DNA from: Bacillota bacterium
GTDB lineage: Bacteria > Bacillota > Clostridia > Christensenellales > CAG-138
DNA: 52,827 nt
Assembly (NCBI GenBank): GCA_023409435.1
Contig: JAEYHP010000143.1
Span: forward strand, 1 to 52,827
Direction: 5' to 3'
The notes below the pieces were generated by a model. It was not told where the DNA came from. It saw only the letters and a program-made list of their open reading frames with translations, and ran no database searches. Both the position numbers and the translations under genes were made by a program. Position 1 is the first letter of the stretch. Every line of letters begins with the position of its first letter. Below, piece by piece: positions 8,483 to 16,027 of this stretch.

Positions 8483-8510
8483 GTATCGTGATAATTTCCG
8501 AAACATTTAG
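8483..8510 (-). promoter_or_regulatory. sigma-D/FliA-type promoter for the chemoreceptor at 5893-8445
   Basis: On the minus strand CTAAA (8510-8506), a 15-nt spacer, then CACGATAC (8490-8483) match the motility sigma consensus (C)TAAA-N15-GCCGATAT, with an exact -35. It lies 38 nt upstream of the start codon. Together with 2692-2719 it suggests both receptor genes belong to the flagellar regulon. Confidence 0.65.
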
Positions 8511-8751
8511 TGATTTTTTTGGGCTTCATTATCGAATTTTTTCAGGAACCGTGATAAGTCTACAAAAACTCCCTGGGTAGAATTAGGGAAATAATGTGGT
8601 AAATAAATCCTGCCACTTATGAGGCATGGCGAATCTGTGCCGTTTCCCCGGCCGGGATTGAAGCAGCGGGACGAACATGGTAAAGTATGTATGAAAATGC
8701 CGGAAGGCAGCAAGAAGCTACACAGTACCGTAAAGGCCGGAGCCGCCACGG
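8511..8751. other. intergenic region, possible structured leader of the LuxR-type gene
   Basis: No gene is supported here. The stretch 8620-8750 is GC-richer than its surroundings and has complementary pieces (CCCCGG/CCGGG, CTGTG/CACAG, and GCC-GGAA-GGC around 8700). I could not match it to a riboswitch or RNA family; an SRP RNA was considered and rejected. Confidence 0.25.
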
Positions 8752-9666
8752 GTGGATATGAAACATTTTATTATACTTTTTTACTTTATATCGTTTACGG
8801 TCGGGTTTGCCATGATCTTTTTGGGCTTCTTTGTCTGGCTAAGGAACAGACAGCAGATGCTCAAGCTTTTTCTGCTGTCAGCCGCGGCATTGACCCTGAT
8901 CCTGCTGGAGCAGATGATCACGGCGTACGTGCTTGCCAATGTCGTAAAAAGCAGTTCACTTGGACCGGTCTTAAGATACGTGTCCGCGTTCGGGTGCGGC
9001 CTTTTGGTATATTCTCTAACGCTGCTTGTGCGCATGCTCACAGGGAAAGCAATCACCAAAAGAATTGTGCGCTATGTCGCCGCCTGGTCCCTGTTACCGC
9101 CCCTTGCGGCGGCGGTATTCCATATCGTCAACCAGCAATTCGTGTTGAGCATTGCGTCGGCAGCGTTCTTTTTCAATATTTTATATAATCTGGCGCTGCT
9201 TCTTCTCAACAGCAATCGGCTTACAGTCAAGCTTGGGAATTTCGCGCTCAGGCTTTTTTTGATCGTATCGCTGCTGATGTTTCCTATACTGCTCATCGAT
9301 GTCTTTATTGAAAAAATTGACGTGGTCGGGAGCCTGTTTCCGTTTGGACTCTTTTCTGTTGTCCTCTATTACATCCTGTTCAGCGGAGTCGGTTTTTTTT
9401 ATCTAATCAGGAATTTCAACGCTTTGATGGGCACAACAATACCGGAATCTGGCGCTTCCCCAGTTGGGGATAAGCTCAAGGGTTACCATATTACGAGCCG
9501 CGAACGGGAGGTCATTGAACTGCTTGTGCTGGGCCTGAGCTATCAGCGCATCAGCGAGCGGCTTGTCATCTCCATTCCGACCGTAAAAACGCATGTGTCC
9601 AACATCTATAAGAAACTGGGCGTGCGCAACAAGATTGAATTGATGAACGTAGTCCGGGAAAGATGA
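8752..9666 (+). CDS. membrane protein with C-terminal LuxR-type DNA-binding domain
   Basis: A 304-aa protein with about seven hydrophobic helices over residues 1-225 and a LuxR/FixJ-type helix-turn-helix at about 240-300 (ITSREREVIELLVLGLSYQRISERL, then SIPTVKTHVSNIYKKLGVRNKIEL). This membrane-sensor plus GerE layout is common in Clostridia, where such one-component regulators are presumed to read a membrane or extracellular cue. I chose the GTG at 8752, about 10 nt after GGAG; the ATG at 8758 is an alternative. The FMN-binding protein gene follows 133 bp downstream on the same strand and may be a target or partner (inference). The signal is unknown. Confidence 0.8.
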   Translation: MDMKHFIILFYFISFTVGFAMIFLGFFVWLRNRQQMLKLFLLSAAALTLILLEQMITAYVLANVVKSSSLGPVLRYVSAFGCGLLVYSLTLLVRMLTGKAITKRIVRYVAAWSLLPPLAAAVFHIVNQQFVLSIASAAFFFNILYNLALLLLNSNRLTVKLGNFALRLFLIVSLLMFPILLIDVFIEKIDVVGSLFPFGLFSVVLYYILFSGVGFFYLIRNFNALMGTTIPESGASPVGDKLKGYHITSREREVIELLVLGLSYQRISERLVISIPTVKTHVSNIYKKLGVRNKIELMNVVRER

Positions 9667-9799
9667 CAATAAACGAATATCTTGAAGGTATCATACAAAA
9701 GTATGAGCCGTTAAACGCAAAAATCATACCGTTTTCCGATTGTCCAGTGTTACGCAAATCCCCATAATGGCAGCGAACAAACTTTTCGGAGGATTTGCT

Positions 9800-10192
9800 A
9801 TGAAGAAAACGACAGTTATTTTTGGCTCGGTGTTGCTCGCGCTCATTTTAGCGGGACTTCTCTTTTTTGTCATCATACCCAACGCGCAATACGGGGAAGT
9901 ACGGCAGATGAAGATCGGCAATGTCGATCTGAGCGCTTTATCCGACGGCGTATATCGCGGGGAATATTCGTACAGCAGCACGGCCTATGAGGTGGAAGTT
10001 TCGGTAGAAGGTCATAAGATTACAGGCATAGACGTTCTTCGCGGAGGGAGCAACGAGCACGCAAAAGCCGCAGAGGGCGTTGTAGACAGTATCATCAGGG
10101 CCCAGCGGATCGATGTGGATGTTATCTCCGGTGCTACAACGTCGAGCAAGGCTATTTTGAAGGCGGTGGAAAACGCCCTTAAGGAACGCTGA
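9800..10192 (+). CDS. membrane-anchored FMN-binding domain protein
   Basis: A 130-aa protein with one N-terminal membrane helix (about residues 5-27) and an outside-facing FMN-binding domain (PF04205 type) at about 48-130. The motif SGATTSS (110-116) matches the Thr-flavinylation site used by ApbE flavin transferases in RnfG, NqrC and related proteins. It probably carries covalent FMN for extracytoplasmic electron transfer, as in small FMN proteins of Gram-positive extracellular electron transfer systems; no apbE or partner oxidoreductase is visible nearby. The start follows CGGAGGA at ideal spacing. A terminator follows at 10215. Confidence 0.82.
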   Translation: MKKTTVIFGSVLLALILAGLLFFVIIPNAQYGEVRQMKIGNVDLSALSDGVYRGEYSYSSTAYEVEVSVEGHKITGIDVLRGGSNEHAKAAEGVVDSIIRAQRIDVDVISGATTSSKAILKAVENALKER

Positions 10193-10214
10193 CAAATGAA
10201 AATGAACACCTGCA

Positions 10215-10254
10215 AAAGCACTTCCTGAAACAAAGGCAGGAAGTGCCTTTTCTT
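10215..10254 (+). terminator. terminator after the FMN-binding protein gene
   Basis: GCACTTCCTG (10218-10227) and CAGGAAGTGC (10237-10246) form a perfect 10-bp stem with a 9-nt loop followed by CTTTTCTT. Confidence 0.85.
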
Positions 10255-10337
10255 GTCATATTTTTCACAGAAAGTCCTTTTTTGGTATGGTATAATAAAG
10301 CGTTGATAATAAACAAATTTTGAAAAAGAGGAAATGG

Positions 10338-11117
10338 ATGATGAAGAAAATAGTCAGCTTGGCAGCGCTTCTGCTTTTGACAGCGCTGATGTTGACCGGT
10401 TGCCGCTTTGGGCGGCGCGTTGCGGAGCGTACGGCCGCCCGCGTGGATGGGCCGCATACCACCGTGACTGCGGAAGGTGCGGCGGGGCAGGGGACTTATT
10501 CCCTCTTGATCGAAGGGCTGGTGTTCCTGTCCGAGGGCGATGTGACGCTCACCGTAAAACCTGCGGATGGCACGCCGCGCGTGGAAGTGGACTGCGCGAA
10601 AGAACTTGTCGACAGGCACGGGCTTAAGGCAGAGATCACGGGCGATAAAATCAAAGTCTATGCGGACGGGTCGCGCACGTTTCTTACGGATTCTTTCCAT
10701 GTGACCGTATATGCGCCCTGCGAATACATCAGGGTGGAAGGGGACTATGAAATCAATGTGGACGCCGCGGGCGTTTCCCGTTTCGGGCTGGAAATTGCGG
10801 GCGCCGCGGATGGAACGGTCAGCAATCTTAATGTGGAAGAAACCGCGCTCATCGTGGATGGGGCGGCCAATATGGCGCTTTCCGGCGCATCGAATACGCT
10901 TTCTTGCAAGCTCAACGGCGCTGGAACAATCGACGCAAAAGAGCTGAGCGCAAAGGAAGCGGATCTCACGATCAACGGCGCAGGCACAATCAAAGCGACC
11001 ATGACGGATGCGCTGGACGCACAGATCAACGGTGCCGGCACCATTTCGTATTACGGTGATCCCGATGATATCTCCCAGCAGATCAACGGTTTAGGCACCA
11101 TCAAAGCGGCGGAGTAA
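10338..11117 (+). CDS. lipoprotein with GIN-type beta-helix domain (DUF2807)
   Basis: About 259 aa. The N terminus is a lipoprotein signal (LLLLTALMLTGC), so lipidation at that Cys and attachment to the outer face of the membrane are expected. The rest resembles the head-GIN domain (PF10988), predicted to fold as a right-handed beta-helix; the C-terminal third repeats NGAGTI three times with a final NGLGTI at a spacing of about 18-20 residues. A TATAAT box sits at 10291-10296 and the RBS AAAGAGG precedes two candidate ATGs (10338, 10341). The function of this family is unknown; an envelope or surface role is inferred. The GNAT gene starts directly after its stop codon, so the two are cotranscribed. 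Confidence 0.75.
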   Translation: MMKKIVSLAALLLLTALMLTGCRFGRRVAERTAARVDGPHTTVTAEGAAGQGTYSLLIEGLVFLSEGDVTLTVKPADGTPRVEVDCAKELVDRHGLKAEITGDKIKVYADGSRTFLTDSFHVTVYAPCEYIRVEGDYEINVDAAGVSRFGLEIAGAADGTVSNLNVEETALIVDGAANMALSGASNTLSCKLNGAGTIDAKELSAKEADLTINGAGTIKATMTDALDAQINGAGTISYYGDPDDISQQINGLGTIKAAE

Positions 11118-11597
11118 ATGGAACGGGGCAAACAAGCATACCCGTTTTCGGTGCGCAAAGCGGGGGAGGCGGACCTCCCCCTGCTTGCGCGGCTCAACCG
11201 CGCGCTCATAGAAGATGAGGGCAGCCGCAATCCTATGGCACTTGATGCGCTCAAAGCGCGCATGGCAGAGTTTTTAAGGGACGGCTGGCGGGCTGACCTG
11301 TTTTACCGGGATGATGAGGTGCTGGGCTACGTGCTTTACCAGATCGGCCGGGACGATTATGAGGATGCGCCCCTTGTCTATCTTCGGCAGTTCTTCATTA
11401 TAAAAGAACACCGCCGGCAGGGCTATGGCCTGCATGCGGTGGAGTACCTGATAAAATATGCGTTCCCGCCCGGATCCATCGTATCGCTCGATGTGCTTCA
11501 AACGAACGCTTCCGGGCGCAAGTTCTGGGAAAAGGCCGGTTTTTCGCGCTATTATATCAACCTCAAACGCTGGCCCCGGAAGCGGGAAGAGACTTAA
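11118..11597 (+). CDS. GNAT-family N-acetyltransferase
   Basis: A 159-aa single-domain acetyltransferase. The acetyl-CoA-binding motif A (RRQGYGLHAVEYLIKYA, with the R/QxxGxG/A core) lies near residues 97-115, preceded by the beta strand YLRQFFIIKEH and followed by the C-terminal NASGRKFWEKAGFSRY typical of GNATs. The start codon immediately follows the stop of the lipoprotein gene (no gap), indicating translational coupling. The 3' end overlaps the convergent lysE-type gene by four bases. The substrate is unknown. Confidence 0.85.
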   Translation: MERGKQAYPFSVRKAGEADLPLLARLNRALIEDEGSRNPMALDALKARMAEFLRDGWRADLFYRDDEVLGYVLYQIGRDDYEDAPLVYLRQFFIIKEHRRQGYGLHAVEYLIKYAFPPGSIVSLDVLQTNASGRKFWEKAGFSRYYINLKRWPRKREET

Positions 11598-12175
11598 AAG
11601 AACAGCGAGGCCGCGCAGTAAACAAGCAGCAGCGCCATGATGGTGTTGATTACTTTCGCGTGCTGCGCAAACAGCTTTTGGAACACGGAGCCAAACGCTG
11701 CCCAGACGACCGTGCTAATGAAGCAGATTACGCACATAAACAGCGTTAACAGCAGCAAGATAACGGGATCCCTGTAATAGGGCAGTATGTAGGCGGAAGC
11801 CACCGTTATGCCGTATATGACCCCCTTGGGGTTCACAAACTGCAGCGCTACCGCGGTCCAGAATCCTGTGCTCTGCGCCGCATGGTCTTCCTTGATGCCG
11901 TCGCTCTTAAATACTTTGTAGGCAAGGTACAGGATATAGGCTGCACCCAGCATCAGCATATAGGGCTTAATGGCGGGGATCACGGTATAAAGCAGCGTTC
12001 CTAAGAAAAAGCTTACGGCCATCACAAGCGCGAACCCTGCCGCCACGCCAAAGCAGAATGGCAGGCTCTTTCTTAACCCTGTGCGGCTTGCGTTGCCCAT
12101 GGACATGATGTTGTTCGGCCCCGGCGTGAATGTAGAGATCATCACATATGCCAGGAAGTTCGGAAAGCTGAACAT
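11594..12175 (-). CDS. LysE/RhtB-family amino acid exporter
   Basis: A 193-aa membrane protein with about six helices. The N-terminal signature STFTPGPNNIMSMGNASRTGLRKS is characteristic of the LysE/RhtB superfamily, which exports amino acids such as lysine, threonine or homoserine lactone; FVNPKGVIYGI near the middle is also typical. The ATG at 12175 follows AAGGAGT; an upstream Met at 12214 lacks an RBS. A near-perfect sigma-A promoter is present at 12248-12276. It is divergent from an XRE-cupin regulator, a common pairing that suggests the regulator controls export (inference). Confidence 0.88.
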   Translation of the reverse strand: MFSFPNFLAYVMISTFTPGPNNIMSMGNASRTGLRKSLPFCFGVAAGFALVMAVSFFLGTLLYTVIPAIKPYMLMLGAAYILYLAYKVFKSDGIKEDHAAQSTGFWTAVALQFVNPKGVIYGITVASAYILPYYRDPVILLLLTLFMCVICFISTVVWAAFGSVFQKLFAQHAKVINTIMALLLVYCAASLFF

Positions 12176-12247
12176 CGCCTGTACTCCTTGCCCAGTTTGT
12201 GGTATACTATCCAATACGAAATGTGCGACATACTGGATGTGCTGTAT

Positions 12248-12276
12248 ATTGTATTATTCGTGCAGCATATTGTCAA
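12248..12276 (-). promoter_or_regulatory. sigma-A promoter of the LysE-type exporter
   Basis: On the minus strand TTGACA (12276-12271), a 17-nt spacer and TACAAT (12253-12248). The -35 box lies only 20 bp from the start codon of the divergent XRE-cupin gene, so regulator binding here could affect both genes. The roughly 65-nt leader contains a partial dyad around ATGTGCGACAT (12221-12231) that is an operator candidate. Confidence 0.75.
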
Positions 12277-12295
12277 CAAATGTTTTGGAGGCAGC

Positions 12296-12847
12296 ATGGA
12301 TGTAACGGGTATGGTGGCAAACAACCTCAAAGCCCTGCGCGAGGAGCGCAAGCTGAGTCTGGACGCCGTCTCGAAACTCACCGGCGTATCGAAAAGCATG
12401 ATCGGGCAGATCGAGCGCGGCGAGGTCAACCCCACCATCAGCGTATTGTGGAAGATCGCAAACGGGCTCAAAATATCGTTTTCCGCACTTTTGGAGAAAC
12501 CCGCGCAGCAGATGCATGTCATAAAGGGCGGATCCACGCGGCCCCTGGTGGAATGCGACGGCGGCTTTATCAACCATCCGCTGTTTCCGTTTGACGAGCG
12601 TACGCGCTTTGAAACCTACCGGGTAGAGATTATGCCCAAAGTTCGGTTCGAATCCGAAACGCATTTATCTGGCACAGAAGAATATCTCACCGTATTTTCC
12701 GGTACGCTCCAGCTGGTGGTGGACGGCGTGGCCTGCACCCTTTTTGCAGGCGATTCGGTCCGCTTTCAGGCCGATGTTGTGCACAGCTATGAAAACGTCG
12801 GGGAAGAAAAAGCGGAGTTTTTCCTTGTGATCTATTACGCCAGGTGA
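12296..12847 (+). CDS. XRE-family regulator with C-terminal cupin domain
   Basis: A 183-aa transcription factor. Residues about 6-62 form an XRE helix-turn-helix (LSLDAVSKLTGVSKSMIGQIERGEVNPTISVLWKIANGL); residues about 105-180 form a cupin beta-barrel with the HLSGTEEYLTVFSGTLQLVVDG and GDSVRFQADVVHSYEN motifs. Proteins of this HTH_3-cupin type usually repress or activate an adjacent transporter or catabolic gene in response to a small molecule. The start follows TTTTGGAGG. It is divergent from the LysE-type exporter with 120 bp between the starts. Confidence 0.9.
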   Translation: MDVTGMVANNLKALREERKLSLDAVSKLTGVSKSMIGQIERGEVNPTISVLWKIANGLKISFSALLEKPAQQMHVIKGGSTRPLVECDGGFINHPLFPFDERTRFETYRVEIMPKVRFESETHLSGTEEYLTVFSGTLQLVVDGVACTLFAGDSVRFQADVVHSYENVGEEKAEFFLVIYYAR

Positions 12848-12869
12848 TCCTGTTACATGGCGCAAGATT

Positions 12870-12914
12870 AGACTGATACGAATCCCGTTTTTAAAACGAG
12901 ATTCGTATCAGTCT
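12870..12914. repeat. 45-nt near-perfect hairpin
   Basis: AGACTGATACGAATC (12870-12884) pairs perfectly with GATTCGTATCAGTCT (12900-12914), and the interior CGTTTT/AAAACG pairs around a single T. There is no T-tract on the plus strand beyond the inner one. It follows the XRE-cupin gene by 22 bp and could serve as a terminator or a mobile-element remnant. A smaller GGCGGA/TCCGCC palindrome lies at 12958-12974. Confidence 0.6.
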
Positions 12915-13026
12915 CGTGACGCGAAAGCGGCACGCGCCGCGTAGCAGCGGGAGCGTGGGCGGATTCATTCCGCCTACGCGACTAAATAAAAGCAATAGCT
13001 ATAATAAAAAAGGCAGGGATAAAAGT

Positions 13027-13563
13027 ATGAAGAAGACGTCGGAAGAATGCGAATATTCCGCCATACTTCACACGGCGGAGCGGATGTGCGCGGCGGCGCG
13101 GACCGCGCCCAAGACGAAAGGAACCGATCATGTTGAAACCTGCGTGCTCACCGGGGAAGAAAAGGACGCGCTGGCGGATAAAATGGAGGAATTGGCGGGC
13201 CCGCTCAACAAGCCCTTCTTTGTGCGGGATGCGGGCAATGTGCGGCAAAGCCTGGCCGTGGTGTTGATCGGAACGCGTATGGGCGTACATGGCCTCAACG
13301 AGGCATGCCAATACTGCGGGTACCAGAACTGCGCCGCATGTGCAGAGACCGGTTCCATGTGCGCATACGACAACATCGATTTGGGCATTGCGATAGGCTC
13401 CGCCGTATCGGCTGCGGCGGATAGCCGCGTAGACAGCCGCGTGATGTTTTCGGTGGGGCGTACGGCACTGGAATTGGGCATACTGGGAAAAGAAACGCGC
13501 AATGTTCTCGGTATCCCGCTTTCGGTCTTGGGCAAATCCCCGTTCTTTGACAGAAAGTCATAG
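13027..13563 (+). CDS. DUF2148 ferredoxin-domain protein
   Basis: A 178-aa cytoplasmic protein of the DUF2148 family (described as uncharacterised proteins containing a ferredoxin domain), common in strict anaerobes. The cysteine cluster CQYCGYQNCAAC plus SMC near residues 97-118 can hold an iron-sulphur cluster. The N terminus (AERMCAAARTAPKTKGTDHVE) is the conserved start of the family, and the C-terminal VGRTALELGILGKET helix is also typical. RBS GGCAGGGAT precedes the ATG. It stands alone with a terminator at 13602. The biochemical role is not known. Confidence 0.82.
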   Translation: MKKTSEECEYSAILHTAERMCAAARTAPKTKGTDHVETCVLTGEEKDALADKMEELAGPLNKPFFVRDAGNVRQSLAVVLIGTRMGVHGLNEACQYCGYQNCAACAETGSMCAYDNIDLGIAIGSAVSAAADSRVDSRVMFSVGRTALELGILGKETRNVLGIPLSVLGKSPFFDRKS

Positions 13564-13601
13564 CGTCTGGCGCGTGGAGCGCCGTAAAAACGGTATTTTC
13601 T

Positions 13602-13630
13602 TAAAGGGAAGCACCCGCTTCCCTTTATTT
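13602..13630 (+). terminator. terminator after the DUF2148 gene
   Basis: AAAGGGAAGC (13603-13612) and GCTTCCCTTT (13617-13626) form a 10-bp stem with a 4-nt loop, followed by ATTTG. Confidence 0.65.
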
Positions 13631-13688
13631 GACCTTGAAGTTCTTAATCCAAATATAAAGGAGGATCGGCTGCGGTTGCGCGGCAAGT

Positions 13689-14930
13689 ATGGAACAAAAC
13701 AACAATGGCATTGAAAAATCTTACTGGAAACGGGTATTCGCGACATTTACGGCAGGGCAGGCGCTGAGCCTCATCGGCTCGTCCGCCGTGCAGTTCGCGC
13801 TCATCTGGTGGCTGGCCACAGAGAGCGGCTCCGCCATCGTGCTTTCCATTTCCGGTCTTGCGGCATTTTTGCCTACGATACTCATCGGCCCGTTTGCGGG
13901 CGTATGGGTGGACAGGCTCAAGCTCAAGCATACCATCATATACGCGGACGCGTTTATGGGTGTATGCGCGGCGGTACTGGCGGGGCTCTTTTACCTGGGC
14001 CAGGGTTCCTACCTGCTGGTATATGCGGCTCTGTTTCTGCGGGGCTTAGGCGGCGCGTTCCACATGCCTGCCGTGCAGAAGGCCATCCCCATGATCGCCC
14101 CGCAGGATCAGTTAATGCGCGTGAACGGCGTGATGCAGTTTCTGCACTCCGGCGCGTTCATGCTGGGCCCCGTTATCGGCGCGGCCATGTACGCGGCGCT
14201 GCCGCTGTGGCTCATATTACTGACGGATACGCTGGGCGCGCTCTTAGCCTGCGTTGCGACAGGCGCCATCGCCATTCCCGATCCCCCGCGGCAGCATGTG
14301 GAAACCCCGCACATGTGGCGGGAAATGAAGGCGGGCGCAAAGACGCTCTACTCCATGCGCCGGATGTTTATTGTGACGGTGACGTCAATCCTCTGCATGG
14401 TGGCGTTCATGCCCATGTCCTCGCTGTATCCGTTGATGACCAGCGACTATTTTAAAGGCACGGCATGGCACGCGGGCATCGTCGAGTTCGTGTTCGCGGC
14501 GGGCATGATGGCGGCAGCCGCGCTTGTCAGCGCGCGCGGGGAGGTAAAGGATAAATTCCGCATGATTCACCTTTCACTGCTGCTGTTGGGGCTTACCTCG
14601 CTGTTGTGCGGTATCCTGCCGCCGGATATGCGGTACTTCTGGGCGTTCGCCGTGGTGTGCGCGTTCATGGGCGCAAGCGGCAACCTCTACAACATTCCAT
14701 ACATGGCCTACATGCAGCAGAACGTGCCGCCGGAAGAAATGGGGCGGGTGTTCTCGCTCATCATGAGCCTTTCCTCGCTTGCCATGCCGCTGGGGCTGCT
14801 GATTGCGGGGCCGGTATCCGAGGCGAAAGGCGTCGCTTTCTGGTTCCTCGTTTCCGGCATCTTCATGATGGCGGTAACACTTTTGAGCATGGTGCTGACC
14901 GCCGGGATGAAGGAAAAGGCGGCGGAGTAA
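13689..14930 (+). CDS. MFS transporter, DHA3-type efflux pump
   Basis: A 413-aa membrane protein with about 12 helices. The N terminus (WKRVFATFTAGQALSLIGSSAVQFALIWW) and the loop GPFAGVWVDRLKLKHTI match the DHA3 group that includes macrolide exporters of the MefA kind. Substrate prediction from sequence is unsafe; many such genes in Clostridia export unknown compounds. The nearest strong RBS (AAAGGAGG, 13657-13664) is about 24 nt from the ATG at 13689 and no in-frame start lies closer, so initiation may be weak or use another signal. A terminator follows at 14951. Confidence 0.82.
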   Translation: MEQNNNGIEKSYWKRVFATFTAGQALSLIGSSAVQFALIWWLATESGSAIVLSISGLAAFLPTILIGPFAGVWVDRLKLKHTIIYADAFMGVCAAVLAGLFYLGQGSYLLVYAALFLRGLGGAFHMPAVQKAIPMIAPQDQLMRVNGVMQFLHSGAFMLGPVIGAAMYAALPLWLILLTDTLGALLACVATGAIAIPDPPRQHVETPHMWREMKAGAKTLYSMRRMFIVTVTSILCMVAFMPMSSLYPLMTSDYFKGTAWHAGIVEFVFAAGMMAAAALVSARGEVKDKFRMIHLSLLLLGLTSLLCGILPPDMRYFWAFAVVCAFMGASGNLYNIPYMAYMQQNVPPEEMGRVFSLIMSLSSLAMPLGLLIAGPVSEAKGVAFWFLVSGIFMMAVTLLSMVLTAGMKEKAAE

Positions 14931-14950
14931 TTTATATAGTTAGGGAAAAC

Positions 14951-14990
14951 AACGCGGCCCAGCAAAAATTTTGCGGGGCCGCGTTTATAC
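14951..14990 (+). terminator. terminator after the MFS gene
   Basis: AACGCGGCCC pairs with GGGCCGCGTT, and the interior GCAAAA/TTTTGC pairs around one A, giving a nearly continuous 35-nt hairpin followed by TATAC. Confidence 0.7.
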
Positions 14991-15133
14991 GCGCTTAAAA
15001 GTAAATAAGTTACAGACCCCAAGTAAACCGATTGCATTTACAAACCCCTTCCCGGCGTGTAAAGTAAACAGTATCCGGGGGCCGCATACCATGCCACCCC
15101 GGAAAACCACAAGCACGAAAGCAAGAGGATCCA

Positions 15134-16027
15134 ATGGAACAGACAACGCCGTTAAAGAAACCGGAATGGCTGCACGTAAGGGGCAACACGGGGGAAGAGA
15201 ACCGCAAGGTCGTGGAGATGCTCAGGGGGCTTTCCCTACATACGGTCTGCGAGGAAGCGAATTGCCCCAACTGCGGGGAGTGTTTTCATAAGCGCACCGC
15301 CACGTTCATGATATTGGGCAACAACTGCACACGCAACTGTACGTTCTGCACGGTCACAAAAGGGCGCCCCGTTTCCGTGGACCCGGAGGAGCCGAAGCAT
15401 GTGGCGGCGGCGGTAAAGGAGCTGGGGCTTAAACATGTCGTTATCACCTCTGTCACGCGGGATGATCTGCCGGATGGCGGTGCGGGCCATTTTGCGGACG
15501 TTATCCGCGCAATAAAGGATGCTTTTCCAGAGAATTCGCCCGTCATTGAGGTGCTGATTCCGGATTTTAAGGGCGATGCGGCGGCGCTTTCCACCGTAAT
15601 TGCGGCCAGACCCCATATCATCAACCACAATGTCGAAACCGCCCCCCGCCTGTACTCCGAGGTTCGCCCCATGGCGGTATATGAACGCTCATTGGAGCTG
15701 CTTGCCCGCGTCAAAAAGGAAGCGCCGGAGATATATACAAAGTCCGGCGTTATGGTGGGCCTGGGGGAGGCGCATGAAGAGGTGGTTGCGGTCATGAAGG
15801 ACCTGCGCGAAATCGGCTGCGATATCCTCACAATCGGCCAGTACCTTGCCCCCAGCAAGCTCCACCATCCCGTGGTGGCCTACGTTGCGCCGGAAGAGTT
15901 CGCGGTCTATAAGCGGGAGGCGGAAGATTTGGGCTTTTTATACGCCGCAAGCGCGCCGCTGGTGCGCAGCTCCTATATGGCGGGAGAAGCGTTTGAGGCC
16001 ATCCGGAAGGGGGCGAGCAAAGCGTGA
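15134..16027 (+). CDS. lipA: lipoyl synthase
   Basis: A 297-aa radical SAM enzyme that inserts two sulphurs at C6 and C8 of an octanoyl chain bound to lipoyl domains. The auxiliary cluster motif CX4CX5C is at Cys39, 44 and 50; the radical SAM CX3CX2C at Cys65, 69 and 72 (NNCTRNCTFCTV); and the C-terminal RSSY near residue 277 supplies the Ser ligand of the auxiliary cluster. Length and motifs are those of a standard LipA. The ATG at 15134 follows AAGAGGAT. It overlaps lplA by four bases (GTGA), so synthesis and ligation of the cofactor are coupled; substrates would be 2-oxoacid dehydrogenases or the glycine cleavage H protein, none of which lies in the window. Confidence 0.97.
   Translation: MEQTTPLKKPEWLHVRGNTGEENRKVVEMLRGLSLHTVCEEANCPNCGECFHKRTATFMILGNNCTRNCTFCTVTKGRPVSVDPEEPKHVAAAVKELGLKHVVITSVTRDDLPDGGAGHFADVIRAIKDAFPENSPVIEVLIPDFKGDAAALSTVIAARPHIINHNVETAPRLYSEVRPMAVYERSLELLARVKKEAPEIYTKSGVMVGLGEAHEEVVAVMKDLREIGCDILTIGQYLAPSKLHHPVVAYVAPEEFAVYKREAEDLGFLYAASAPLVRSSYMAGEAFEAIRKGASKA

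Noticed and set aside
8640..8760. Possible small SRP RNA because of GGGACGAACATGG and CCGGAAGGCAGCA around 8660-8712
   Set aside because: The invariant GUCAGG on the 5' side of the GGAA tetraloop is missing and the spacing between the two matches is wrong, so a functional SRP hairpin cannot form.
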